Of a DNA stretch of 64,000 nucleotides, positions 23,491-39,871 are shown piece after piece. Source of the stretch: Cercis canadensis. Taxonomy: Eukaryota; Streptophyta; Magnoliopsida; Fabales; Fabaceae. The stretch lies in NCBI GenBank assembly GCA_003255065.1, contig QAOA01003344.1, positions 388,836 through 452,835 of the forward strand, in the 5' to 3' direction. The stretch's first letter is position 1. Each line of letters starts with the position of its first letter. The notes below the pieces were generated by a model, which did no database searches, had not been told where the DNA came from, and worked only from the letters and a program-made list of their open reading frames with translations. Position numbers and translations under genes: made by a program.

Positions 23491-26400
23491 ATGCACCCAT
23501 ATAACCGGCTACCCAGTAGTGGCCACTCCACCCCGTCACCGCCACCGTCGCCACTTCGCTCTCCCAGGCTTCGCCACAGCCGGTCCAAAACCGGCCGGTT
23601 CACTCCCGGTCAGCCGGCTGGCCGGACGTTTGCACAGCGCTTCGCTTGGATCTTTCTCTCCGTTCTACTTCGCCGCCAGGGCGTGTTCCTATTTGCCCCT
23701 CTCATCTACATCTCCGGCATGCTCCTCTACATGGGTACTGTCTCATTCGACGTCGTTCCCGTTATCAAGCACCGGCCTGCACCTGGGTCTGTGTATCGGA
23801 GCCCCGAGCTGTATGCCAAGCTCCGCCCGGAGATGGATGCCGATAATTCTTCTCTTGATACGGTTGGTATTAGCAGATTTGCTTTGTTGCTTTTCTCTTT
23901 GGAATGGGTTTGAATTCTCACGCAGAATGGATGCCATTCTTTTGTGAAATTTGATCACTCTTTTTGTGTATCGGATTGTGGTGTTTTGGTTTTCCTTGGA
24001 TTTCTGATGAACGTTGAGGAATCATGGGGCTTTCTTGTCATTTTGTTGATCTGTGGTTGGGATCTCATTGTTTATATTATATTGTCCTCATTTGTTGGGA
24101 AAGTTTTGAGATTGAGAATGGGAAGGCTCAGACAATTCTCTAGTTGTTTTGCATTGTATATTTGGAATGTTTAAATTAACTTTCTACTGTGCATAGCTCT
24201 AATGTAGAATTCAAACATATCTTTATCCTTTCTATACTACATCTGCACTAGTTATGTGATAGTATTAACATTAGTTGTTATCTATTTTGAGTTCATTTCC
24301 TTTCTTATGAAAGAGCAACTTTTAAGTATTTTAATGCATCTTCTAGTCTGAATCCTGTGGCTGAATATGTAAGGGAAGCACAAGGACTAACTGATTGACT
24401 TTGCAGTTGGAACTTTATAATAATGGGTTTCTAAAAGAGGAAATCAATGCCCTCTCCTTTCCTATGTGATGCCACCTTAGCTACTAGAAGAGTAAATGGA
24501 CCACGTACAATGGCCAATGTTACAGCGTTGGTCTACTTACTAAAAATTCAAACTGAATCAGGTCTGGCGGCACCTAATGATTCTGGGCCATGTAGTTTAT
24601 CTTTATCAGCTCCTTTAAGGATCATCAGAGTGTTCTTAATATCATGAATGATGAATCTTAGTTTTGGCCATCCTCTGGCTATATAGGATGCCCCTTCTGT
24701 CTGTTCTTTATTTTTTTTTTCCTTTCTTCCTTTAAATTTTTTGGTCTTTTGTTGATTTCTTTTATTTACTTTATGGATCTTCAAACTTTTCTGTTCCAGT
24801 TTGTTTTTCTGTCAAGTTGGCTACATACTGAAGTAAGCTACTTTGCAGATATCAACTATATGGAAGAATCCCCATAAAGGTGGTGAATGGAAACCGTGTG
24901 TAAACAAATCTTTAGAAGGTACTATATAATTGCCGCAATTTCCTTTCTCTCTTTTATAATTNCGCATTTTCTCTTTCTCTCTTTTATGATTTTTTTTTTT
25001 TTTCATTTGGTAATCACTTTGGTGCTTTTGGTACCATCCACGTGGATATTCCTTGTTGGTAGATTGATTCATAAGTTTTATAGTTTTGCTCTTGTAACTA
25101 AAAGTAATATATAAAACATGATCATGTCGTGTTGGTCTTACTTTTTAAAAAATTAAGACGTCCAGCTTGCTGTTGCCTTTTATATGCAGTTCAAGTTAAT
25201 GTCTTCTCCTTTTATTTTGTATTCTCTGTATCTTGGTGTGAATTCTCAATGTAAACATTTCATCATTGTCTATCTGAATTCACTTGTGTGGATGGAATTA
25301 TGGGCAAGCTTCTTAAAACTGCCATTAACTGTAAGATATGATTTAGAATAGGAACTGTTCCACTCTATGCTTGTTTATGATCTTATATCCTAGTTGCTTA
25401 GTTGTGTCTGATGGCAGAGGGGTAAAATCACTCCCTTTGAATTGGGGGTGATGACTTTAATGGATATATCATATTAGATGGCAATGATTTCAAATTTAGG
25501 CGTTTATTTCAAGTCAAAATCACTGCAAGTTCTTACTATCAAGAGAGCTGAGAAAGCATTGGCAGCATAGGAGAAGAGCAACTTTACTTATTGATAGGTG
25601 GTAAATTGACTTTGGGAGGAGCACTCAATTTAGTTTGCTCACTTACTTTCATATCTCTTTTTCCTATCCCTGCTTCTCTGGCTAAATGGAGATATTTGAA
25701 GGATTCTTCGCTGAAATGCTAAGGTGATGGATTTAAGTATTACCTTGTGAGCTAAAAGAAGGTTTGTCTTCATCTGCAAATGGTAGTTTTGAGAGAGCCT
25801 TGTGGGTTTTCTACCAGGATTTAGTGCAAAAGTGATTTTTGTACTTTGTAGTCAAGAGAAAAGTATTGCAGATAATAGGGCTGGTATGAATATGAAGTTG
25901 GTCTCTGTGGCTATCCATGTGTTAACATTCTATTGGAGTTAGTTTATGGAAGTTAATTTGCATGGTATGGGACTTTAATTCTGTTTTGTGTAGAGCTAAA
26001 TTTGAAAGTTAGTGTTGGCATGAGCACAATGTGATGATCTTAAGATGAAGTCTATCTTTCCTGATTTATTTTCTATTGCTCATATAAGCAATGTGGTGAA
26101 GGAATTGTTACAGAAGACAGGAATTGATATAGGTTAGAAAATTTGATTTATTATAGTTCGTAGGATGTGGTGGAGATTGGATTTCAAGGTTCTTTATCTT
26201 TTAAGATTTCCTGCAGGAGTTTGTGTTATGGTATTGACGAGTGTGCTATATGGCCCTGTTAGTACGTTGCAGATTGTCCTGGAAGTAAATGGGACATTCA
26301 GGGCGAGTAGTCTCAGTGGGGAAGTAGAACTGCAGTTTCTGAATTTTNGAAGTCTATCTTTCCTGATTTATTTTCTATTGCTCATATAAGCAATGTGGTG

Positions 26401-29400
26401 AAGGAATTGTTACAGAAGACAGGAATTGATATAGGTTAGAAAATTTGATTTATTATAGTTCGTAGGATGTGGTGGAGATTGGATTTCAAGGTTCTTTATC
26501 TTTTAAGATTTCCTGCAGGAGTTTGTGTTATGATATTGACGAGTGTGCTATATGGCCCTGTTAGTACGTTGCAGATTGTCCTGGAAGTAAATGGGACATT
26601 GAGGGCGAGTAGTCTCAGTGGGGAAGTAGAACTGCAGTTTCTGAATTTTGCTTTATATGGTCAGGGAAGCATTTGTATTGATTTTCTGAGTTATATTCAT
26701 TTCTTACGTATTGAACTTCTTACTCATGAAAGTGCATTTTCTTTTGGCATTTTATTTATTTAGTTTTTTTTCTTAGCTTCCATCTGGGTTTCTTCCTTGT
26801 TTACATATTGTGAACATGGAGATTGTCTCATTGTCCTTATCGTAATTTTGAGTTAATTATCTAGGCATGAAAGAAGATAAAGTGCTCAAAGATTTTGTTT
26901 CCTGATAGCATTTTAGCGTGATGTATTAGTTGATGAAGTGGTTATCTTTTAGCGGACTGGGACAATGTTACCTCTTACCAAACTGAAATCTTTGGTGTTA
27001 GCGGCTTTTTATGTTTTATCAAACTTAGTTTGTGTGGACTACTGGTATTGGAAGATAAAAATGGGGAAACAGATGGTTCCCAGAGGCCTTAATTTTGTAG
27101 GGTGTTTTTGCTTTGCCCATGTTAATTTAAGATGTGGTTTCTTCTAGTTGTGGTTGCCAAGGCATTAGATTCTCCACTACTTTAATGAAGGATGTCATTC
27201 TTAATAGAATGCTCAAATTGATCTTGTTGCAGAGTTTTTTTTTATATTGGAAAGTATATTTGTATCTTCCTCCAATATATTATGATCTGTTGGATCTTAT
27301 TGTATATTTCATATATTTTTATTAGATCTACCAGAATCAAATGGTTACATATATGTTGAGGCTAATGGTGGCTTAAATCAGCAAAGAACATCGGTTAGTG
27401 TTATTTTTTCTGTACATTTCTTGATTTAAAATTTCAGTTGTGGTGATTATAGTTTGACTTTAAGAGTACTTGATTTACTGCGACTCTTGACTTAGTTTTT
27501 ATATGGATATTGTCAATGCTTAATAGATATGCAATGCTGTTGCTGTGGCTGGCTATCTAAATGCTACACTTCTGATCCCCAACTTCCATTATCATAGCAT
27601 ATGGAAAGATCCTAGGTTTGTCTATTTTCATGTCTTTCTAATTGTAGTTTTTCAGGACTAGGGAGTCTACTGATTGATGTTAGCATAATATGTATTTTTT
27701 ATTGAATTTGAACTAATGCTGATTATATGTATTCTATATGCTATTGTTCTTTAGATTTGCATATTAAATATCTTCAAATTGTTTGTATTCATTCATTAGG
27801 AAATAATGTACTAGAGATGTTCTCTTCCCTTTTCTAGTGTTAGATATTATTGCATATTAAACTGTTGTGTTAGATGTAATATTAGTGGTTATGAAATTGC
27901 ACTGTTTATAATGAGTTCCTTGGTATTTATACTAACATTGATCAAAGTGTTTAATTTCGAACAGACTAAACTAATTCATTATGCTTCACTTGTCCAGTAA
28001 ATTCAGAGACATTTACGACGAAGAGTATTTTGTCGATACCTTGAAAAATGATGTACGAGTGGTGGATAAGATTCCTGAGTACCTAATGGAAAGATTTGGC
28101 AGCAATATGACAAATGTTTACAATTTCAGGATAAAGGCATGGTCATCCATTCAGTATTACAGAGATGTGGTGCTCCCAAAGTTACTTGAGGAAAAGTGAG
28201 TGTATGTTTGTATGTCATTAGGAAAAGAATTATAGCATTTAGGCCACTTAATGTGTTTGATTTTCAGATAGAATTATGTTATGATGTTGGGTGATCTCAT
28301 ATGTGGTATGATGTCAACATATATGCATGGGTGATGCCATGATTATAGTTTGAGAGGAGCTAGAATTCTATTTTATTGTATTAATTTAAAATTTTGTGTG
28401 TTGAATCATGCAGGGTTATAAGGATTTCTCCTTTTGCAAATAGATTATCATTTGATGCTCCTCCAGTTGTCCAGCGGCTCAGATGTTTAGCAAATTATGA
28501 GGCTTTACGGTTTTCAAATCCTATATTGACATTGGGTGAATCTTTAGTTGCTAGAATGAGAAAACGTAGTGGAGTTAATGGTGGCAAATATGTCTCCATA
28601 CATCTTCGTTTTGAAGAGGTTAGATTTGATCCAATATGAATGTCTGTTTCTCTTAATTATGAACATTCACATAATATCTTGGTTGCAACTGTTGTTTCAT
28701 GTTTTCACATATGCAGGATATGGTTGCTTTCTCTTGTTGTGTTTTTGATGGTGGTAAACAAGAGAGAGAAGACATGAAAGCAGCAAGAGAAAGAGGGTGG
28801 AAAGGGAAATTCACAAAACCTGGACGAGTTATACGTCCAGGAGCAATCAGGATCAATGGGAAGTGTCCCCTCAGTCCTTTAGAGGTAATTATCCGCTTGA
28901 ATCTCCAGTGATCATAATCTGCAAGAAGAGGGAAAGTATTTCAGTGAATGCTTCTTTCTTCTTGGAATTTTTGTTTATCTAGCAAGTGGTTTCAAAGGTT
29001 TCTTGGAAGTTCCTCTTTTGCTTCATTACTTTTATGCTCAATGCTGTCTTCCATCTCTTCAGGTAGGCTTGATGCTTAGGGGAATGGGTTTCAATAAGAG
29101 CACATCTATCTATTTAGCATCTGGAAAAATATATAACGCTGAGAAAACAATGGCCCCATTACTGGAAATGTTTCCTAATTTGCAAACTAAGGAGACTCTG
29201 GCATCTCCAGAGGAACTTGCTCCTTTTCAGGTACAGATTTGTGCTTTACAGTCTGCTCCATTCATCCCTTTCAGGCTTGATTAAGTGCAATGGTTTTGAC
29301 TCGAGTTGCTGCATGTAGAACTTTTCTTCCAGGATGGCTGCCATAGACTACACTGTTTGTCTTCATAGTGAGGTGTTTGTCACAACTCAAGGTGGTAACT

Positions 29401-30321
29401 TCCCTCATTTTCTCTTGGGCCACAGAAGATACTTGTATGGTGGACATTCTAAGACAATTAAGCCTGACAAGCGGAAGTTAGCATTACTCTTTGATAATCC
29501 CAATATTGGGTATGTATCTTGTCACCTTACTGCATATTTCTTTTTGTTCAGTTGTATATGTTGGTTGGAACAATTGATGCTATGAATTTAAGTTACCCCC
29601 CCAAAACACGATTTCTCTCTCTGTTTAATGAAATTGGTGGGAAACTAGTAATATTTACAATTCACAAAAGAGGTGATACATATAGGTGTTGGATTGGGTC
29701 TGAAACAATTATATGTCCAAAAAACATGTATAGCCTTACTGCATTGATGTTTTCTGTTTATGAGTTGTTTTGTTTCTTTTCTATTTCTGTTAAGGAGGAT
29801 AGCTTATACTCCTAAACTCTTGTAATACTTTGTTCTTCTTTTGTCCAAAAAAAAAAAAATGTGTTAAATACTCATTGAACTGGAGAGAATTGACACTTCC
29901 AACCTCTTAGATAAATGTGGCTACTTAGGACCTATGCCTAGGCCACTCACAAATATCTTATTTGTAGAAACAAACTGCTAGGTATAATTTTATCTTTCTC
30001 AGAACTATGTTCCTTATTGTTGTACTTTTAACATCTTTAGAATGGTGTAAAGCATTAAGGTATTAAAGGGGGTCTATAGGTGTTCTTGATATCATATGGC
30101 ATTTTATCTTTCTATAAAGTATCTGACGAGTCCCTCAACTACTCTGATTGATTCCCAGATGGAAAAGTCTCAAACGGCAATTGCTGAATATGAGGTCACA
30201 TAGTGATTCCAAGGGATTTGAGCTCAAAAGACCAAATGACTCGATATATAGCTTTCCATGCCCAAATTGCATGTGCCGTACAAATAGAACAGATGATTCA
30301 AAATCTTCAACAGCAACTTGA
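23491..30321 (+). CDS. O-fucosyltransferase family protein (plant GDP-fucose protein O-FucT family)
   Basis: Ten exons encode 563 residues: 23491-23862, 24849-24918, 27326-27393, 27527-27615, 27998-28195, 28414-28618, 28717-28884, 29063-29230, 29319-29509 and 30159-30321. Every junction is GT-AG and in phase. The protein is a type II membrane protein. A Ser/Pro/Arg-rich cytosolic tail ([14 protein letters not shown], about 15-28) precedes a signal anchor at about residues 64-86 ([17 protein letters not shown]), which suggests a Golgi location. The lumenal domain begins near STIWK (126) and contains [15 protein letters not shown] (about 154-168), [21 protein letters not shown], the HLRFEEDM motif (329-336; Arg331 is expected to contact the nucleotide sugar) and [17 protein letters not shown] in exon 9. 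The C-terminus ends CPNCMCR plus a Ser/Thr tail. The family transfers fucose or related sugars, but the acceptor of this member cannot be told from sequence. Intron 2 (24919-27325) contains an apparent assembly duplication. Confidence 0.95.
26047..26649 (+). repeat. Tandem duplication around a single N, probably an assembly artefact
   Basis: Positions 26047-26347 (301 bp) and 26349-26649 (301 bp) align without indels and with about two substitutions. They are separated only by the N at 26348. Both copies lie in intron 2 of the O-fucosyltransferase-family gene, so the protein is unaffected. Two overlapping contig ends placed side by side would give exactly this pattern. Confidence 0.9.
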
Positions 30322-31969
30322 TCTGCTCAGAGAATTTGATGAGAGTTATCTATGACTTTGTTAGCATGCAATGCTACTGACTGCCTTTTGCTGGTATTCT
30401 GATTATTTCATTTTTTCCCCTTTCCATCTAGTGAGAGGGCATACACTCAATTTTCAGAGCTTAAAGGGTTTTGGAGGTCACATTGATATGATTATTTCTT
30501 GGGATTGGATTTCAAGGGAGTGGCATCTTTTTTGCAAATGATGCCAATTGAGGACCACGAAAAAATTGTTCCTTTGTCGAAATATGTCCCAGAACATTGA
30601 CTAAGCATTGTTTCATATATGGATTAGCAGCTGCTGTATCTAACAAGCTGTGAAATGACAAACTCACATTCCTTTACACCCTGCCTGTACATTACCTGCG
30701 GTATTATCTTCATGTGTTAAGGCTGTAGCAACAGATTGTGCTGTGTACATTTACAAAATCCAGGGTCTTCTGTCACCTTTTTTTGGGTTCTATTTTTAGG
30801 TTTCTTTCTTTTGGGGTTCCTGTTGTCAGAATTGTATTGTTGTTCGCCTTCAAATTGAGGATCCCTTTGCTACTTGTATACCTGTATCTGATCTGAGCAC
30901 ATTTGTTATTCTTTTACATTGGTAACTCATTATTTTAGTGATGATAGCAGTGAATGTAATTAGTTCACCATTTCTTTTGCATCACTAGCAAATATGCAAG
31001 GCTCTCAACAGGAGTTCTATGGCCATCGGATGTAATTTGAGCAGAGTTCAAAATCTTGAGTGTAGATCATACACTTCCATGGATATTGATTCCAAAAGTT
31101 GTTTTCCTTTCGGTTATGCATTGACACTGTTGTGTATGTGTCTGTGTGTATATACATATATATAACACACACACAGACACATGTAAACCCTGGGAAATGA
31201 TGCAGTCTATCTCAGAATTTTTGTTCTCTTGGAACAATTTCTTTTTTTTATTTTTGTTTTAATTTTTTTGGCTATTATATCTTGAACTAACTTGAATGCA
31301 ATAGGAGGCTCCTTTCAAACTTCAACCAAGATCAGATCAAGGTTTTTTTTAATTTTTTTTTTCTTTCTTTGGTTCAAAATAAAAATATCATAAATACCCA
31401 AAATCCAGAGCTGATCAAATGTAAAACCACTTGTGAATCTGTTTCCAGTTGCAAGTTAGGTACATCAAATCAAGGTTTCGAGTGTTTAATTACTTAGAAG
31501 AAAGTACCTAGCAAAGGAACTGTTCCAATTCTGCATACAAAATCCAATGTGCATAGATATAAGTTCCTAAATATGCCAAAAATTCAATTTTCCTAAATAT
31601 AGTCAATTTCCCTACAAATGGGGAGCACAAACGTGTAAAATTGAAATAGAATGGCAAATGTGTGAATGCATCTATCCACGTATTAAAAAGTAATTATTTT
31701 ATATTGTCTATGCATTGCATTTGCATAGCTCGCACCTAGATTCTAATTATTGAGATATTTTAGTAAAAAAATATTTTTTTTTAAAAAATTCATANAAATT
31801 CATAAATAATTTTGTTCCTTATCTGAAACAATCCTGTCCTCTTTCATGCTAAACGTTCATGGGAAGAGGAATCCTTTCTTGCGTTAGTCAAATCACCGTT
31901 TATTATTAAATTTCTCTCTTCCCACTTCTGCTGCTGCTCCTCCTTATTTGGATTGTGAAGATTTGACTT
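30322..31969. other. 3' UTR and intergenic spacer
   Basis: The first several hundred bases are probably the 3' UTR of the O-fucosyltransferase-family gene. Nothing coding was recognised. It contains a TG/CA-rich palindrome at 31133-31185 and T-runs near 31235 and 31350. The N at 31795 sits between two copies of AAATTCATA. Confidence 0.55.
31133..31185. repeat. TG/CA-rich hairpin
   Basis: The left arm GTATGTGTCTGTGTGTATAT and the right arm ATATAACACACACACAGACA, then CATG, are reverse complements with a small offset around a TACA loop. It is a compound TG/TA/CA microsatellite able to form a stem of about 20 bp. Confidence 0.65.
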
Positions 31970-32038
31970 TTGACAACATTTGAGCTAGCTCAGGTAAAAC
32001 TAAAACACGCAGAGATACATACTACAGACACAGACAAC

Positions 32039-36287
<4,249 letters not shown>

Positions 36288-39200
36288 TCCATAAGCTGGC
36301 CATTTATCTGTGATAATTTTATTATAATCCTGAATTGGCAAATTGGGGAAAGTAGTTTCTGTTAGGCCCAGTAACAACTGAAGATTGTTTATTTTAGTTG
36401 TTACAGCATATCATTTTTTTTTTGTTTATATATTTCTCAAATTACAAGTTTCTCTATCAACCCTCTTCAATCTTGGAAAACATCTCAATAATAATTATTT
36501 CTATCCATTTTCTGTTGATCGATTCATTTTCCATACCACTTCACCCATTCACCCTTGAATTTTTTTTTGATGTGACACCCTTGAATTTTTTAACTGCTAA
36601 TACAGTCATTGATTCATTAGAAGTATCAATATTTAAAGTCATTAGGTATGATTTAACGGCGACGAGTCTTTTTTTTTCGGCTGAAAATTTTCTCTTCAAG
36701 ATTCGAACCTTAACTAGTTTGAATAAATTTATTGCATCTTTACCATTAAGTTAAACTTTTAAGGTTTAGCGGTAAAAAGTCTAAATAATTTGTAAGAAGT
36801 AAGTGATTTAAATTTTTTATCATCATCTAACAACGAAAAAGTATTAATATTTTGAAATCAAAGCCTTTGCAATTAACCATTCTAAATTAACCGGAAGTAG
36901 TTATTGGAATGTTTATAAAGATAAAGAAATTTAATTATCCAAATTAAAGTTGAGAAGTCTATTTATCAAAATCAAAAGTTCAAAAGGGTATCTTTCCTTA
37001 AACTGTAATGAGATATTGTGTGCCAGCGAGTATTACCTCACATGACACAACATCCTACGTTCAAACCAGAGTGGGGACAGTTTTCTACTCAGTTCCTTGT
37101 CCCCTATACAAAACTCCCATCTTCAGAATTTGTACATGCTAAAAAGTAGAGATTTGTGTAAACATAGTTGCTAAGTTCTCATATGGAGTGTAGTGCTACC
37201 AGCCTACCACTCCATCTAATCGGGTAGGTTTTAGTGGGATTTACTTAGTAATTTTAGTGTAGTTGTAAAACTCCAAAAAAATTAAGTCACCCAAAATAAG
37301 ATAGAATATACAATTTTTTATAAAATACATAAACAACATAATATAAGAAAACGTGCCAAATTATTTATGTGACTTCTTTTAATAACTTAATTTTTTGGAT
37401 TGAGCTGCTTCTTTGACTTGGTATGAGAGCTTTTTCGAGTAAATGAATGAGAATTTTAATCTTTATCATCTCTAATTTTTAATTACAATAAATAAATTTT
37501 AACATAATATATAAGTAGGCATATACTTTGTATACGCTTCAAATCAAAAGGATTTGGGTGAATTGGATTAATTGGCCTTGTTCCAGTAGCTCAACCTTTT
37601 GAATTGACTTGGTTCCTTGACAATACAAATGAGTTTATAGTGAGATATATAGAGATCTTATGAGTATTGTCTTATTGAGGAGTGGTAGGACAGAGAGACA
37701 ACAGAGTTGAAGAGGACAATGGCAGTGTGTGCAGCCTCTCTTACTTTTTCTGAAAGACAAATTAAGATGGGAGAGATTTTGTATGGTAATGCTTAGCTCA
37801 TGGTGGCTTCCTCGGCATTTTTTTGCTCACTCTTTCCACAGTTCTAAACAGTACTATTACTATGCACTCGTTTTTGCTGTCTTTTTTTCTCTCTCTCTTC
37901 TCTCTCTCTTCTCTCTCTCTTTTTCATACATGATGCAGACATTCAGTGATGAGAATCCTGCAATTTTCAGTTTTGCAAATTCATGGACAAACCTCTTATC
38001 TCTTTCACTCTTCAATTATGACTGATTCATTTGCAAATAAATGAAAACAGATACTTTTCTTTTGTTCTTTCCTATTGAATTTTCTATAATTTGGGTTTTT
38101 CTTGTCCTTGTTTAATTTGGGTGATGTACTTTCTTTTTCTTGTGTGGTTACAGGTTATGTACGTTTTTACTTCAGCTGAATTGGTCTCCCTTTGTGGGTC
38201 AACCATGGGTATTTTTCTTTTTCTACGAATATTAAAATACTATGCCCAACAAAATAATAATATTAATCAAATGCACACACACAATTTTATATGGTATTAC
38301 AATTTTTTATAAACAAAATAGTCACTTTTAAACACTTTTAATTACAAAGTCATCAAGATATGTTTTTTTTTTTTAATGGAAGTAGTTAATCAAAATATGT
38401 TTTGATATATTGATATCTTTATGAAGAATAATCCTATTTATACAATGTATGATTGGTTTTATAAGTGCTTGGTTTCAAGCTAGTTTGGATGCAGAAACCT
38501 TCAAGTGTGTTTTAAATTTTAGTAAACCATTTTTAAGCCAGTTTTAGTAGTCATCTGAACATTAAACCACACAATGCATAAGTACATCTATTTTTTTTTT
38601 TTAATAAATGATCAGTTGTCAAAGAGACTCTTTTAAGAGAAAAAAAAATAAATTAGTGCTGGATCTACTTGAAGATGGAAGAACTATATGTTCAGTTCTG
38701 TAGAATAATGAATATAAGAATTGTATAAGTAGCACATTCCTTGTTCATGAATTATAACTTTTTTATTTTTCTTTTTGAAGAACTAAACTTGTGAAGAAAA
38801 AAACTTATGACCTATAGTGATTTTTATTTATTTATTAATATTACGAGTATCTTTACTTTATTTAATTGAGCTTGAGACTAATTTTGTTCAAGGGTTAAAA
38901 TAATTAAAAAATTTTCTCTCCAAAACCTATAGCGATTCTAGTATTAAAGAATTCTTTTTGTTCTTGGGTTTTCTCAAAGGAACATTGTAAATAATATAGA
39001 AAATTAGGAGACAAATATTGAAGAAAGGGTAATGGAAGGAGTAGGACATGGTAAATTGTCGGATCTTGGACCACATGAGAATAGTCTCTTTCAGACCTCT
39101 TCACCCAAAGTAGATTTAGATAACAGTCCTGGTTATATATATATAGCATAAGAGGAAGAATGCAATTTGATGCCTTCAAATGAAAGAAGTTGATGAGATA

Positions 39201-39871
39201 ATGTAAACATAGAATTATGAAACTGATAACAGTAATGCGATATGAAATAATATGGTCTAAGTAGAATTATGATATTAAGAAGTGTCATCTTTTTAGCTCT
39301 TCAATATATATGTAACTTTAGTGAATAACAAACACTGATATTTGTGTTATAATTTCTCTTCATTTTCAATGTTTATTATTTTATCTAAATATTATATGAC
39401 TAAAAAATTTGACAACGATTTTTTCCTCTAATAGAAACCTTGCTAAATTTAGTTATTCTTCACTTAAGGTTTGTTTTTTGATTTTTTTTTTTTTGGTTAT
39501 ATGACGGCAAGAAGGTTTAAAATTTCAATGTCCTGCATACTATTCAAATCCCTCATTACTAGACAATATCTAGTGGCTTAATTTTTTGGTTTTATTCTAA
39601 ACCTAAGCTTTTGTGTTATCATTATCAGCAATATGCAGTCCTTGAATGTTTGTCTTTCTCAAAACAAAAGTACTCTTAAGTCTTAATTACAGGCACATTA
39701 CACATGTTTGATTATAGACAAGCAAGAGAGAAAATGAAGTTAAAGATTTGCAAGTACCAGACTACCAACAAAACAAATACACTGTTATATATCATTCATC
39801 TCTCATATCAGTCAATTACTATAACAAGTACTGCTTGCATATCTAAGGTCACATGGCCATACTAGCTTCCT
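36288..39871. other. Intergenic with a CT microsatellite
   Basis: The PhyH-family 3' UTR comes first, then AT-rich sequence. A B-box-like CGTTCAAACC at 37052 may mark another SINE relic. An interrupted (CT)n tract spans 37886-37922. A diverged copy of the repeat at 4849-4935 is at 38826-38915. The open frames 37729-38025 and 38904-39179 have no support as genes. Confidence 0.55.

Noticed and set aside
23181..23603. 140-codon minus-strand frame
   Set aside because: It is antisense to the leader and first exon of the O-fucosyltransferase-family gene.
37840..37870. miR156/miR396-like segments ('gctcactctttccac', 'ttccacagttctaaacag')
   Set aside because: There are several mismatches to the known mature microRNAs, and no complementary arm nearby that would make a precursor hairpin.
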